The notes under the pieces were generated by a model, which saw only the letters and a program-made list of their open reading frames with translations, ran no database searches and had not been told where the DNA came from. DNA of 59,407 nucleotides from Burkholderiales bacterium (lineage in GTDB: Bacteria > Pseudomonadota > Gammaproteobacteria > Burkholderiales > Burkholderiaceae_D), in contig JAPLQC010000084.1 in the NCBI GenBank assembly GCA_026399895.1, positions 1-59,407 on the forward strand, written 5' to 3'. Positions 1-9,380 of this stretch are shown piece after piece (the first letter of the stretch is position 1; every line of letters begins with the position of its first letter). A program made the position numbers and the translations under genes.

Positions 1-2336
1 ACCAGCTGCGATGCTGAGTAAAAACCCATAGGCTGGCTATTCAGTAACGCAGCCAGAAACGCAGCGGGATGATGGCACTTCATCCATGCGCTGGCATAGG
101 CCAGCAAGGCAAAGCTGGCGGCATGACTCTCAGGAAAACCGTATTCCGCAAAGCCTTCGATCTGACTGAACAAGGCCTCGGCGAACTCGGGTTGATAACC
201 GCGCTCGAGCATGCCGTTGATGAGCTTGTCGTGGAATTTTTCCAGACCACCTTTGCGCTTCCAGGCGGCCATTGCGCGCCTGAGCTGATCGGCCTCACCC
301 GCACCAAAGCCCGCCGCCAGCATCGCCAGCTGCATCACCTGTTCCTGAAAAATCGGCACGCCGAGTGTGCGCGATAGGGCAAGCTTCACATCCTCACTGG
401 GATAGGTAATCGGCTCCCTGCCCTGCCGCCGCCGTAAATACGGATGAATCATCCCGCCTTGTATCGGTCCCGGGCGGATGATGGCGACTTCGATCACCAA
501 GTCGTAAAAAGTACGTGGCTTCAAACGCGGCAGCATGCTCATTTGCGCGCGGCTCTCGATTTGAAACACGCCAACGGTATCAGCGCGGCTGATCATGTCG
601 TAGGTGGCCGTGTCTTCTGCCGGGATATCGGCCAACTCGAAAGGCTCGCCCTGCTGCTGCGTAATGAATTCCAAGCCGCGCCGCAGCGCTGACAACATAC
701 CCAGCGCGAGGATGTCGATTTTAAGCAGACCGAGGGCGTCAAGATCGTCTTTATCCCACTGCACCACGCTACGCCCTTGCATCGCTGCTTTTTCAATCGG
801 TACCAGTCGGGAGAGCTTGTCGCGCGCAATCACAAAGCCACCCGGATGCTGTGACAGATGGCGTGGGAATCCCATTAGCTCAAGGGCGATCTGGTGCCAA
901 TGCTGCGCAATCACCGAGTCGGGGTCGAGCCCGCATTCGGTAAAGCGTTCGTGCAGGTTTTCTTTACGATCCCACCAGCGCTGTGATTTTGCGAGCTGAT
1001 TAATGATTTGTGTATCGATGCCGAGCGCTTTGCCGCTGTCGCGAATTGCGCTGCGAGGTCGGTAACTGATCACCACGCCGGTGAGTGCGGCACGCTCGCG
1101 GCCGTATTTTTCATAGATGTACTGAATGACTTCTTCACGCCGCTGATGCTCGAAGTCGACATCAATATCCGGTGGCTCGTTGCGCTCTTTCGAAATAAAA
1201 CGCTCGAACAGCAGGTTGCCACGCGCCGGATCAACCTCGGTAATACCAAGGCAGTAGCACACCGCAGAGTTCGCCGCCGAGCCACGACCTTGACACAAAA
1301 TATGGCGACTTCTGGCAAATGCAACAATGTCATACACCGTCAGGAAGTAGGGCTCGTACTGCATCTCGCCGATCAGTTGCAGCTCATGCTCCAGCTGTTG
1401 CTGTACCGAGGGCGGTATGCCATGCGGGAAACGCCGGTGTGCACCGATCCAGGTTTGCTGACGAAGATAGCTCGACGGCGTATGGCCTGCGGGCACCAGT
1501 TCATCGGGATATTCATAGCGCAGCTGATCCAATGAAAAATCACACTGCGCGACAATCGAGATCGATTCAGCCAGCGTTTCGGCGGGATACAAGTTAGCTA
1601 AACGTAGTCGCGAGCGCAGATGCTGCTCGGCGTTGACGAACAATCCGCGGCCACACTGCGCTACAGGTTTGCCAAGATGGATCGCGCTCAGCACATCTTG
1701 CAGACGTTTGCGTGAACGCAGATGCATGCAGACATCACCGGTCGCCACTACTGGCACGCCCTGCTCGTCACCGATCTGCTGCACGGTGCGTTTGTGCTGC
1801 TCGTCATGACCTCGGTACAGCAAGGTCAGCGCCAGCCGTGCGCGCGATCCAAACACTTGTCGCATCCAGCGGCACTGCTGCCGTAATACATCAGGGTCGA
1901 TGCAATAGTTTGGTGCCAGTAGCACGATGCAATTCGGTAAGCCACGCAAATGCTCAAGCGCTGCTACAGGCTGCGCAAAATCGTCGGTATGCAGAAGATA
2001 ATCGCCCTTATCGGCACGGCTACGCGCTAACGTGATTAGCTCGCATAAGTTGCCGTAGCCGTCGCGATTCATCGCCAATGCGATCAGCTGCAGCGATGGG
2101 TTGTTGTTGTGATTGACCCGAAACTGACTACCGATAATCAGTGATAAGCCCTGTCGCTTGGCCTCGCCATGCGCGCGCACTACACCCGCGACCGAGCATT
2201 CATCCGTGATCGCAATGGCGCTGTAGCCCAGTTCTGCTGCGCGCGCGACTAATTGCTCCGGGTGTGAAGCACCACGCAGAAAACTGAAGTTCGACGCGCA
2301 TTGCAACTCGGCGTAGCTCGGGAGATGGGAGGGCAT
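1..2336 (-). CDS. dnaE2: Error-prone DNA polymerase DnaE2 (C-terminus cut by window edge)
   Basis: Alpha-subunit-type C-family polymerase that carries out translesion synthesis together with ImuB after DNA damage. About 778 of the usual 1,030-1,070 residues are visible. The N-terminal PHP domain begins [19 protein letters not shown]; the residue after YAEL, often a metal-binding His in the family, is Gln here. The polymerase palm has the catalytic PDIDVDF motif near residue 390 and the third acidic residue in [11 protein letters not shown] near 537. The start ATG (2336-2334) overlaps the imuB stop by one base (TAATG), so the two are translationally coupled. It is the last gene of the imuA-imuB-dnaE2 operon. 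The family assignment is very secure; the missing part lies left of the window. Confidence 0.96.
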   Translation of the reverse strand, partial: MPSHLPSYAELQCASNFSFLRGASHPEQLVARAAELGYSAIAITDECSVAGVVRAHGEAKRQGLSLIIGSQFRVNHNNNPSLQLIALAMNRDGYGNLCELITLARSRADKGDYLLHTDDFAQPVAALEHLRGLPNCIVLLAPNYCIDPDVLRQQCRWMRQVFGSRARLALTLLYRGHDEQHKRTVQQIGDEQGVPVVATGDVCMHLRSRKRLQDVLSAIHLGKPVAQCGRGLFVNAEQHLRSRLRLANLYPAETLAESISIVAQCDFSLDQLRYEYPDELVPAGHTPSSYLRQQTWIGAHRRFPHGIPPSVQQQLEHELQLIGEMQYEPYFLTVYDIVAFARSRHILCQGRGSAANSAVCYCLGITEVDPARGNLLFERFISKERNEPPDIDVDFEHQRREEVIQYIYEKYGRERAALTGVVISYRPRSAIRDSGKALGIDTQIINQLAKSQRWWDRKENLHERFTECGLDPDSVIAQHWHQIALELMGFPRHLSQHPGGFVIARDKLSRLVPIEKAAMQGRSVVQWDKDDLDALGLLKIDILALGMLSALRRGLEFITQQQGEPFELADIPAEDTATYDMISRADTVGVFQIESRAQMSMLPRLKPRTFYDLVIEVAIIRPGPIQGGMIHPYLRRRQGREPITYPSEDVKLALSRTLGVPIFQEQVMQLAMLAAGFGAGEADQLRRAMAAWKRKGGLEKFHDKLINGMLERGYQPEFAEALFSQIEGFAEYGFPESHAASFALLAYASAWMKCHHPAAFLAALLNSQPMGFYSASQL

Positions 2337-3790
2337 TATCCAAACAAGCCATGTAAAAACCATCGCGCACTGCTCGCATCACGCTCGCGATAAATCCAGT
2401 AGCAGGCACCCTCCTCCCCTTGCGCTACAAAGTAATCTCGCAAAGCGAGCGCACCATCCCACCAGCCGGCTTCAATGCGCTCTGGCCCAGATAACAAGCT
2501 GAGCGATGAGCCGTAAAACGGTCGGTGCTGCCGCACCACCAATGGCAAGGGCTGCGCCAGTAACCAGAACGGGCGCACTGCCGTTGGCATCTCGGCGTGC
2601 TCAATCGCACCTGCCTGATGCGCGATCTGCCACTGGTTCGCCTGCTCGGGACGATGATCTGCACACGGTGCAGGCAAGCTCAGCGCATCCGCACCAAGGC
2701 GCGCGACGAGTAACTCAAGCAAGCGGTGATAATCTTCTGTACGACTTCCGGGTGAGGCGAATAACTGGCCACTGGGTGCTACCCAAGCGCTGAGTTTTGT
2801 TGCTTCGAGACGTAATGCGATCACCGGCGCGACCAATTGCAACTGCCCTAGCCTTTCTTTCACTAGCCGCAGCAGGTGCGCTTCTTCACAGCTAGGCTCG
2901 GAGAGAGCGACCTCCAGCGCAGTGGGCGCCAAACTCGCGCGCCCTTTCTCATGCACCATCCAGAGCAAGAAACATCGAACCGCTTGCTGTCGCGCTACCA
3001 GCCAGCCACTCATTTGCGCCAGTAGCCGCTGCGCCCCAAACATCAGCATGGGTGCTTGATCAACGCGATAAGGCAACTCAATCGCCGCCTGAAAACTTGC
3101 CGGCGCTTGCAGCCAATCGAATAATTCCGGTGCTTCGCCATAAGCACGATCAAGTGCTTCCAGCAAACCCGTACGGGTACGCCGCTTCAGCCCGCTGCGG
3201 GGTAGTCGGCGTACATCAGACAGCGTACGGCAGCCGATACCTTCCAGCCATTCTTGATGTGTTGCGGCCTCGGGCAAGCAAGTAAAGCTCAGGGTATCTA
3301 GCCAGCGACGCATGGTGCTGAACTTAATCGCACGTCGCTGTAAAACATGGTGTGCAAACAACCAAGCCCCTTGCGCCGTCGGTGCCATCCCCAGCGCCAG
3401 TGAGAAGCCGAGTGCTTGTACTGTTTTATAAACACGTCGTGATAGCCGTCGATGACCACCAAATAGCGATAGGCTCGCGCTGATCTCCAGCACCAGACTC
3501 TGATGATTAATGGCTGCAATCTCCGGTGTGTACTGCATCAGTGCTAGCGCGACTGCATCTAATGATTGCTGCTCGCATAGTAAATCACGCGGCTGTAGTA
3601 CGACCTGCGGCGCGATACTATTCACACTCGCGCTACGCATACCAATACGAACCCCCTGCGCGGCTGCCATTCTGCTGAGCGCGATCACCTGCGCACCATC
3701 GATGATGGCAATCGGCAGTGGCTCAGACCAGCGCGGCTGCAGCGCTTGTAAGGGTAATCGGGTCAGGATGACGGCGATCCAGCAGCGCAT
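2336..3790 (-). CDS. imuB: ImuB, catalytically inactive Y-family polymerase-like protein
   Basis: 484 residues, the usual length for ImuB. It is a Y-family DNA polymerase relative that lacks the catalytic carboxylates and serves as the hub linking DnaE2, ImuA and the beta clamp during SOS mutagenesis. The N-terminus [17 protein letters not shown] is typical of the family. Where active Y polymerases carry the SxDE catalytic pair, this protein has [15 protein letters not shown], consistent with loss of catalysis. The start overlaps the end of imuA by 68 bases, and the stop overlaps the dnaE2 start, so the three genes are tightly coupled. The exact start could lie a few codons further in, but the MRCW start gives the normal family N-terminus. 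Confidence 0.93.
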   Translation of the reverse strand: MRCWIAVILTRLPLQALQPRWSEPLPIAIIDGAQVIALSRMAAAQGVRIGMRSASVNSIAPQVVLQPRDLLCEQQSLDAVALALMQYTPEIAAINHQSLVLEISASLSLFGGHRRLSRRVYKTVQALGFSLALGMAPTAQGAWLFAHHVLQRRAIKFSTMRRWLDTLSFTCLPEAATHQEWLEGIGCRTLSDVRRLPRSGLKRRTRTGLLEALDRAYGEAPELFDWLQAPASFQAAIELPYRVDQAPMLMFGAQRLLAQMSGWLVARQQAVRCFLLWMVHEKGRASLAPTALEVALSEPSCEEAHLLRLVKERLGQLQLVAPVIALRLEATKLSAWVAPSGQLFASPGSRTEDYHRLLELLVARLGADALSLPAPCADHRPEQANQWQIAHQAGAIEHAEMPTAVRPFWLLAQPLPLVVRQHRPFYGSSLSLLSGPERIEAGWWDGALALRDYFVAQGEEGACYWIYRERDASSARWFLHGLFG

Positions 3791-4574
3791 CGCTTGCCTC
3801 GTTCGCAGAATGTTTTAGCGCAGCTGCGCGTGAATCGCGACCGGTCCAGAACACATGAATCGGTAACGCACATGGTGGCCCACGCCGTTTCAGCACGTCG
3901 AGCTGTACACCACCCGCGAGTGGGCGCAGCGCAATACGCAGCGGTGCGGGCGATGCGATATCGCTCGCCGATAGCGGACGTAATAACCAGCACAAAGTGT
4001 CTGATGCCTGAGCAGCCAGTTGCAGACGACGTAAAGATTCATGCCGCAATGTCTGCTGCCATAACAGCAGCGCACCGCAGCTACCGTTGCGCAGCACTTG
4101 TTCGGCACTCCACAGCGCATCGGCTTGACGCTTGGTGCGTATCCAGAGCAATCGGTGCGGGCTTAAACCCCAGGCGCGCCAGGCGGCGATATGCGGTGTA
4201 TGCGGTGGCTGTAGTAATGCGATGCGCTGGTCACCGAGTGCGTGCAGCGCTGCTTGTAACAAGCGCAGCTCACCGATACCGCTTTGCTGTAGTAGCAGCT
4301 CAATCAGGCCGCCGTGTGGCCAGCCGTGATTCGGCAATTCACGGTCGAGCGCTGCGTGCCCGGTCGGCGTGACATTGGCGCGCGCCAAGCCCATCTGGCC
4401 AGCGCGCCAGACATGCTCATGCAATGCTGCGGGAAGCGCCCTAGGAAGTAAGCCCGGAGCTGACTCACGAACTGAGCCGGGAAGCGACTCGGTTAGCGAT
4501 AAAAAAGACGACTGCGGTGACGATAGCGGCGGCGACGGCATGGCAGCCGTCACCGCATGGGCGGAGACGTTCAT
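3723..4574 (-). CDS. imuA: ImuA, SOS mutagenesis RecA/SulA-like protein
   Basis: 283 residues, with the family's RecA/SulA-like fold. The Walker-A position is degenerate (SGIGELRLLQAAL). A conserved stretch PNHGWPHGGLIELLLQQ comes just before it, as in other ImuA proteins. ImuA works with ImuB and DnaE2 in damage-induced mutagenesis. It is the first gene of the operon. The ATG at 4574 lies 24 bases from a strong LexA box (4599-4614), which supports direct SOS control. The N-terminal ~40 residues are Ser/Pro-rich and poorly conserved, so the true start might be slightly downstream. Confidence 0.9.
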   Translation of the reverse strand: MNVSAHAVTAAMPSPPLSSPQSSFLSLTESLPGSVRESAPGLLPRALPAALHEHVWRAGQMGLARANVTPTGHAALDRELPNHGWPHGGLIELLLQQSGIGELRLLQAALHALGDQRIALLQPPHTPHIAAWRAWGLSPHRLLWIRTKRQADALWSAEQVLRNGSCGALLLWQQTLRHESLRRLQLAAQASDTLCWLLRPLSASDIASPAPLRIALRPLAGGVQLDVLKRRGPPCALPIHVFWTGRDSRAAALKHSANEASDALLDRRHPDPITLTSAAAALV

Positions 4575-4598
4575 CAGTGAAACCTTTAGGCTTAAGTA

Positions 4599-4614
4599 CT
4601 GTATAAATATACAG
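4599..4614 (-). promoter_or_regulatory. LexA binding site (SOS box) upstream of imuA
   Basis: CTGTATAAATATACAG fits the LexA consensus CTGT-N8-ACAG, with an AT-rich alternating centre, extended by TA on the imuA-distal side. It lies 24 bp from the imuA ATG, where it would overlap the promoter. Established knowledge: imuA-imuB-dnaE2 cassettes are LexA-regulated in many proteobacteria. Confidence 0.9.
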
Positions 4615-4704
4615 CATTTAAGAAAGCACTGATGAAATAAATCAGGAAGATTTTACTTTAGATTAAAACCTTAACCAATTGATTTTAATAGATATCAGTT
4701 GCGA

Positions 4705-5172
4705 TCAAGCGTGCAAATGGAAACCACCCGCCTCCATTCCCGGTAGTGGCGGCGCCTCGCTGGCGTCGGCTTTGCCAACGTACTGCGTCCAGGAACGTGC
4801 GATCGTGAGGAAACGCTGAATTTCCTGCGTTAGCTCTTGCAGCGTCAAGCTTTCGATGCAGACATCGGTGCTGATGATGAGTGCTCCCTGCGGTCCGGCC
4901 AAACCGATTTTTACGCCACCACTGTCACGCCACATCAAGTTGTAACAGAGCATGGTTTCATACACCGTGCGCTGCTGTGCCTCGGCGGCAGCGCCAAGCT
5001 CAGTCGAGATCACGATGCGTGATGGGTCATCAGCCGGTTCGAGAATGATGATGGCCTCATCAGAGAACTGTATCGCCCAGCTTGGGTCTTCGGTTTGAAC
5101 AATGGCGTCGATGTCCGACATCGCAGGGCCGAGTTCTTTAACGAGGTGTTCTATTTGTTCAATGGTTGTCAT
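4705..5172 (-). CDS. CesT/Tir-type (type III secretion) chaperone-like protein, copy A
   Basis: 155 residues, acidic and without a signal peptide. The pattern WAIQF...IIILE...RIVISTELG...VYETMLCYNLMW...GGVKIGLAGPQGALI...LTLQELTQEIQRFL resembles the Tir-chaperone (CesT) family of small dimeric chaperones that hold effectors for type III secretion. It is a paralog, about half identical by eye, of the gene at 5449-5916, which has exactly the same length. The two flank a 70-residue gene in one direction, probably as one operon. The start ATG at 5172 has only a weak ribosome site (GAGACAAG). No T3SS apparatus gene lies in the window. Family membership is from pattern recognition; an unrelated YbjN-like fold is an alternative. 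Confidence 0.6.
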   Translation of the reverse strand: MTTIEQIEHLVKELGPAMSDIDAIVQTEDPSWAIQFSDEAIIILEPADDPSRIVISTELGAAAEAQQRTVYETMLCYNLMWRDSGGVKIGLAGPQGALIISTDVCIESLTLQELTQEIQRFLTIARSWTQYVGKADASEAPPLPGMEAGGFHLHA

Positions 5173-5209
5173 GGTGTCTTGTCTCGGAAGTGTGAAGATT
5201 CAGTCGTCG

Positions 5210-5422
5210 CTATTGAATCTCGGGGTGGGCTGCTTTGACGTGACTTTGTGCCGGCTGCAATAGCTGCTGCATGCGCTGTAATGTATTCGCCAGGCCTTCA
5301 GCCATGCCGGGCGAGCCGTACAAGGTCTTTAACGCTGTGTTTGTTGCTTGCGCTGCGGGAGCGGTTTGAACTGCTGCGGCTGGCATACTGGCAGCTGTAC
5401 TGCTTACACCATTGATTGACAT
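5210..5422 (-). CDS. Small 70-residue protein between the two chaperone-like genes
   Basis: The N-terminal 30 residues are rich in Ser, Ala, Thr and Gln with almost no charge (MSINGVSSTAASMPAAAVQT). A predicted helical segment follows (GMAEGLANTLQRMQQLLQPA). The ribosome site AAAGGA lies 6 bases before the ATG. An uncharged Ser/Ala-rich N-terminus beside two chaperone-like genes is what a small type III secreted protein would look like, but this is inference; I do not recognise the family. The gap to copy A is 37 bp and to copy B 26 bp, so co-transcription is likely. Confidence 0.6.
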   Translation of the reverse strand: MSINGVSSTAASMPAAAVQTAPAAQATNTALKTLYGSPGMAEGLANTLQRMQQLLQPAQSHVKAAHPEIQ

Positions 5423-5448
5423 GGTCTGTCCTTTCTGTGGGGATGAAT

Positions 5449-5916
5449 TCAGGCGCCGAGGTGCAGCATGTCAGTCGGGCTCGGAAGGTTGCCGGCCGGC
5501 TGCTCACCCTCCCCTGTGACGTACACGCTCCACACCTGCGAGATGCTGACAAAATTAATCAGCACGGTTTGTAGCTCGCTGCGATTGAGGTTAGAAGCAA
5601 ACAATTCATACAGCAGCACTAACTCACCGCCCGGCCCGGACAATGCCATCTTGACGCCGCCGGTATCCTTCCAGAGCAGGTTGTAGCAGAGCAAAGTTTC
5701 ATATACCGACAGCTGCATGGATTCCGAAGGCACGCCCAGCATCGCGGTCAGTACCACCCGGTCCGGGCTCTCGGCCCATTCCAGCATCACAATCGACTGA
5801 TCTTCGAATTGGATTGCCCAGTTTTTTTCTTCGCTCTGGATCACGGCTTCGATCTCGGGCATGGCGGGCCCGATCTCTTCCATCATGATCTGCATGCGTT
5901 CCAGATTTGTTGCCAT
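5449..5916 (-). CDS. CesT/Tir-type (type III secretion) chaperone-like protein, copy B
   Basis: 155 residues from the ATG at 5916, chosen because AAGGAGT lies 6 bases upstream; a longer frame to 6048 has no comparable site and adds a non-conserved tail. It shares with copy A the blocks GPAM-IEAVIQ, NWAIQFED, MLGVPSES, VYETLLCYNLLWKDTGGVKM and a C-terminal helix ending SQVWSVYV. Likely first gene of the three-gene unit and divergent from prkA across 329 bp. The likely role is binding and stabilising one or more secretion substrates; the substrate is unknown. See copy A for the alternative. Confidence 0.62.
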   Translation of the reverse strand: MATNLERMQIMMEEIGPAMPEIEAVIQSEEKNWAIQFEDQSIVMLEWAESPDRVVLTAMLGVPSESMQLSVYETLLCYNLLWKDTGGVKMALSGPGGELVLLYELFASNLNRSELQTVLINFVSISQVWSVYVTGEGEQPAGNLPSPTDMLHLGA

Positions 5917-6245
5917 GCGTCTACTCCTTATGGTCAGCACCGACTTCAGCAAAATTTTGAAGATGTGTGAAATAAAGCAACAAATAGTTCCGGCCGGTCG
6001 GTGAAACACAAATACGCCGGAAGCTATGGCGCCAAATAAGCCCCGCACTCACCATCCGCTGATTGCAACACCTTGAACAAGAAAGTCCAAGGGTAGATAG
6101 CACGCTCCAACGGCAATGCGGCGCAAGATCATCCGCAAACTGTCAGCACCGGAGCTTGATCCTGCTGCCGGGACACCACCGAACTGCCGCCAGCTTGCAC
6201 TGTCCACTGCTCTGTTGTCTTCACATTCATCAGGGAGCACCGCCG
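5917..6245. other. Divergent intergenic region, chaperone-like genes / prkA
   Basis: 329 bp between two divergent units. It holds good Shine-Dalgarno sites at both ends (AAGGAGT for the left gene, AGGGAG 8 bases before prkA). I looked for a sigma-54 element (GG-N10-GC with TGGCAC/TTGC) because enteric yeaG is partly sigma-54 dependent, and saw no convincing match. No hrp/PIP-type box (TTCG-N15/16-TTCG) is present either. Short frames here are not credible genes. Confidence 0.5.
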
Positions 6246-8195
6246 ATGATCAGCATCGACACAGGATCGGGTACGGGACAACAGCAAGATTTCATGCGCA
6301 ATCTGTTTGCCTTCACGCGTGAGCATAAAAGTAGCCATTGGTCGGGAACGCTGGCGGAGTTTCTTGAAGGAATTATGTCCAAGGATCCGCACGGGGCGGC
6401 ACGCAGTTCGCATCAGTACATCTGGGACATGATCCGCTGGACTCGGCACACGGACCCAGAAGCACAACCCGGAAGCGGGTTGTTCGCGGATGAGTTGTTC
6501 GGCATGCAGGAGCCGATAGAACGCGTGGTCGATTACTTCAAGGCCGCAGCGGCTGGTTCAGAAGTTGGGCGGCGTCTGCTGTTACTGCTTGGCCCGCCAT
6601 CGGGCGGCAAGTCGACACTGGTGATTCTGCTCAAGCGCGGACTAGAGGAATACAGCCACACCGAGGATGGTGCGATCTACGGTATTCAAGGCTGTCCGGT
6701 ACATGAATCGCCGCTGCACCTGATACCGCACACACTGCGCGCTGAGTTTCGTGAGACGTATCAGGTTGATGTACGCGGTGAGCTTTGCCCGCACTGCCGC
6801 ATGCGTGTCGAGCAGCAGTTGAATGGCGATTTTTTACAGATGCCGGTGGAGCGCATCTTTATTTCCGAAGCGGGTCGTAGCGGCGTTGGTACCTACGCGC
6901 CGCATGATCCGACCACCGCTGATCTGGCTGATTTGATTGGCTCGGTCGACCTATCGAAGGTGGCTGAGTACGGTGATGAAGGCGACCCACGCGCCTGGTC
7001 TTGGTCGGGTGCGGTATATGCGGCGAGTCGCGGCATGCTCGAGATGATCGAGATTCTGAAAGTTAAGCGCGAGTTCTTGTATCTGCTGCTGACGCTGACG
7101 CAAGAGAAGAATGTCAAAGTCTCGCGCTTCCCGCTGATTTATCTGGATGAGACCATTATTGCGCACACCAATCTCGCAGAATTTAGAAAATTCTTGCAAG
7201 AGAGCGAGAACGAGGCGCTACTCGACCGAATGGTGATTGTGCAGGTGCCGTATACGCTGAATTTCAATGACGAGGCCCGCATCTATCGCAAGCTAATCTC
7301 CTCTGCAGCACCAGCGTTCAGGGAGGTTCATCTTGACCCCCATGTGCTGCACGCAGCGGCGGTTTTTGCGATCCTGACACGTCTGCAAGAATCCGAAGAC
7401 AAAGAGCAGGATCTGGCGAAGCGAGTACGCCTGCATGCACGCGAGGATGTCGACGGCCTGCATCCGGCGGATGCCGATCGAGTAAGGCAAAAGCTGCCGG
7501 ATGAAGGCTTGGGCGGCGTCTCACCTCGTTTCGTGATCAACGCGCTGTCCAGCGCGATTATTCAGTCGAACGCACGCAGTCTAACCACCATGGATGTGCT
7601 GCTAGCACTGAAAGATGCGATTGAAAACGATGCCCGCATCGACCCCAAGAAGAAACGGAAGTGGGTGGATTATCTGGTGCTGGCACGCAAGCATTTCTAT
7701 AACCGCTGGGTGAAAGAAGACGTTCACCGGGCGCTATTTGTCTCGTTCGAACAGGAAGCACAAGATTTATTGGATAAATACCTCGACGAGGTTGAGGCAA
7801 CACTCGATAACCGTCAGATTCGCGACCCGATCACGAACGAAGAGCGCAAGCCGGACGAGCGGTTCTTGCGCTCGGTGGAAGAGAAAATACATGTCTCTGA
7901 CTCTGGCAAACAATCTTTCCGACAAGAGGTCGTCAGAAAAGCGATGGGGGCTTTCAAGCGCGGCGAGAAATTCACACTCGATAGCCACGCGCAGCTGCAT
8001 GAGGCAGTCCAGCAGTATTTATTTGAGCAGCGCCGTGATGTGTTGCGTTTAGTCAGCTCCAGCAGTCGGCCCGATCAGGAGGCCCGACAAAAAATATCCA
8101 TCGTCGAGCAGCGACTGGTTGATGAGTATGGCTATGACAGTCACAGTGCGCGCGAAGCACTGAACTACGTCACCAGCCTGCTGGCACAGGAATAA
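6246..8195 (+). CDS. prkA: PrkA family serine protein kinase (YeaG-like)
   Basis: 649 residues from the ATG at 6246, which has AGGGAG 8 bases upstream and matches the family length (about 640); upstream in-frame codons to 6063 look non-coding. An AAA-type domain with Walker A GPPSGGKST (near residue 115) is followed by a region with CPVHESPLHLIP, typical of PrkA, and a C-terminal kinase-related region. The protein is cytoplasmic and acts in stress, starvation or sporulation responses in different bacteria. It is followed 12 bp later by a DUF444 gene and then by spoVR, a partnership conserved widely across bacteria. Regulation is not visible in the sequence. Confidence 0.93.
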   Translation: MISIDTGSGTGQQQDFMRNLFAFTREHKSSHWSGTLAEFLEGIMSKDPHGAARSSHQYIWDMIRWTRHTDPEAQPGSGLFADELFGMQEPIERVVDYFKAAAAGSEVGRRLLLLLGPPSGGKSTLVILLKRGLEEYSHTEDGAIYGIQGCPVHESPLHLIPHTLRAEFRETYQVDVRGELCPHCRMRVEQQLNGDFLQMPVERIFISEAGRSGVGTYAPHDPTTADLADLIGSVDLSKVAEYGDEGDPRAWSWSGAVYAASRGMLEMIEILKVKREFLYLLLTLTQEKNVKVSRFPLIYLDETIIAHTNLAEFRKFLQESENEALLDRMVIVQVPYTLNFNDEARIYRKLISSAAPAFREVHLDPHVLHAAAVFAILTRLQESEDKEQDLAKRVRLHAREDVDGLHPADADRVRQKLPDEGLGGVSPRFVINALSSAIIQSNARSLTTMDVLLALKDAIENDARIDPKKKRKWVDYLVLARKHFYNRWVKEDVHRALFVSFEQEAQDLLDKYLDEVEATLDNRQIRDPITNEERKPDERFLRSVEEKIHVSDSGKQSFRQEVVRKAMGAFKRGEKFTLDSHAQLHEAVQQYLFEQRRDVLRLVSSSSRPDQEARQKISIVEQRLVDEYGYDSHSAREALNYVTSLLAQE

Positions 8196-8207
8196 GGGTC
8201 AGCCAAT

Positions 8208-9380
8208 ATGACGGCGCACAGCACGATCTCGACTGGATCGCCTTGGTACTCGCTATTCTCACGTGGTGCGCGCGACTGGTTGCGACACAATCAAAAAATC
8301 CGCGCTAGCGTGCAGCAACAGCTCCCCGATCTGGTGGCAAGCTCCGATCTAATGACGGGGCCTGAGCAGCGCACCGTTCATTTACCAGTACGTGTGCTTG
8401 AGCATGCGCGTTTTCGGTTGGCGGACAATCCGCTTGAAAGCTTCCGCCGTGCTGGTCAGGGCCGTGGCCAGCCCGGCGATGTGCTGCGCCCTACACCGAA
8501 CGGCCAAGAACAGGATGATGAGCCCGGCGGTGGTCAGGGCGAGGGGCGGTTGCAGCTATTACTCGAGCTGGAGGTAGATGACCTCGTCGACTACCTATGG
8601 GAAAGCATGAAATTGCCCGAACTTCAAGCCAAGCCCAAGACCAGCATGGCCGATCAGGAGTGGGTACGCGAAGGCTGGGATAAACGCGGAGCGCGCGCAC
8701 GCCTGGACCGTCGGCGTACGGTAAAGGAAGCAGTCAAGCGGCGCGCGATACAGAGCAATCCGGTGGCCTTCTGTAATGATGACTTGCGCTTTCGGCAGTT
8801 GGTGCAACGACCCAAACCCGTCATGCACGCCGTCGTACTGTTTGCACTCGATGTCTCAGCCAGCATGACCCACGCCGAGCGCAAGCTGGCTAAAACCTTT
8901 TTCTTTTTTGCGCTGCAAGGCATACGCCGCAAATATGGCAAGGTCGAGACACGCTTCATTGCGCACACCACACAGGCTTGGGAATTCTCGGAGCCGGAGT
9001 TCTTTCAAGTGACCGGCACGGGCGGTACCGGCGCTTCATCGGCGTTTGACTTGGCGATACGAATGCTCGAGACGGATTACCCAACGACCCAGTACAACAG
9101 CTACCTGTTCTATGCCTCGGATGGCGAAAACTTCACAGAAGACCGTAAAGCCGCAACCGCCGGCTTGGAAACACTGACGCAGTTACTCAACTATGTCGGT
9201 TACATCGAGACTGTTCCCGGCGCCTCCCGCACCATGGAAACCGAGATGACAGCAATCTGTCGTTTACTGCAGCAGCGTAGCGCGCCGCTGGGTAGTTGCA
9301 TACTGAATCAGCCCGACGATGTCTGGAAAGCGATTCGACAATTTTTCGTCGCTGACGCTATGCAGAAAGCGGAGGCGTAA
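8208..9380 (+). CDS. yeaH: DUF444 (YeaH/YhbH family) protein
   Basis: 390 residues. The N-terminal half is basic with a Gly-rich stretch (GGGQGEG near residue 105). The C-terminal half has a von Willebrand A-like core: DVSASM near residue 215 is a metal-ion-adhesion (MIDAS) type motif, followed by TGGTGASSAF and FYASDGENF. The function is not established biochemically; the family is almost always encoded next to PrkA and SpoVR, and all three are taken to form one stress module. Its stop overlaps the start of the next gene (TAATG). Confidence 0.9.
   Translation: MTAHSTISTGSPWYSLFSRGARDWLRHNQKIRASVQQQLPDLVASSDLMTGPEQRTVHLPVRVLEHARFRLADNPLESFRRAGQGRGQPGDVLRPTPNGQEQDDEPGGGQGEGRLQLLLELEVDDLVDYLWESMKLPELQAKPKTSMADQEWVREGWDKRGARARLDRRRTVKEAVKRRAIQSNPVAFCNDDLRFRQLVQRPKPVMHAVVLFALDVSASMTHAERKLAKTFFFFALQGIRRKYGKVETRFIAHTTQAWEFSEPEFFQVTGTGGTGASSAFDLAIRMLETDYPTTQYNSYLFYASDGENFTEDRKAATAGLETLTQLLNYVGYIETVPGASRTMETEMTAICRLLQQRSAPLGSCILNQPDDVWKAIRQFFVADAMQKAEA

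Noticed and set aside
1008..1535. 175-codon plus-strand frame opposite dnaE2
   Set aside because: It is antisense to the conserved polymerase domain and has an unnatural composition; a shadow of dnaE2.
5917..6245. hrp/PIP-type or sigma-54 promoter before the chaperone-like genes or prkA
   Set aside because: No TTCG-N15/16-TTCG pair and no GG-N10-GC element with the right flanks was found by eye.
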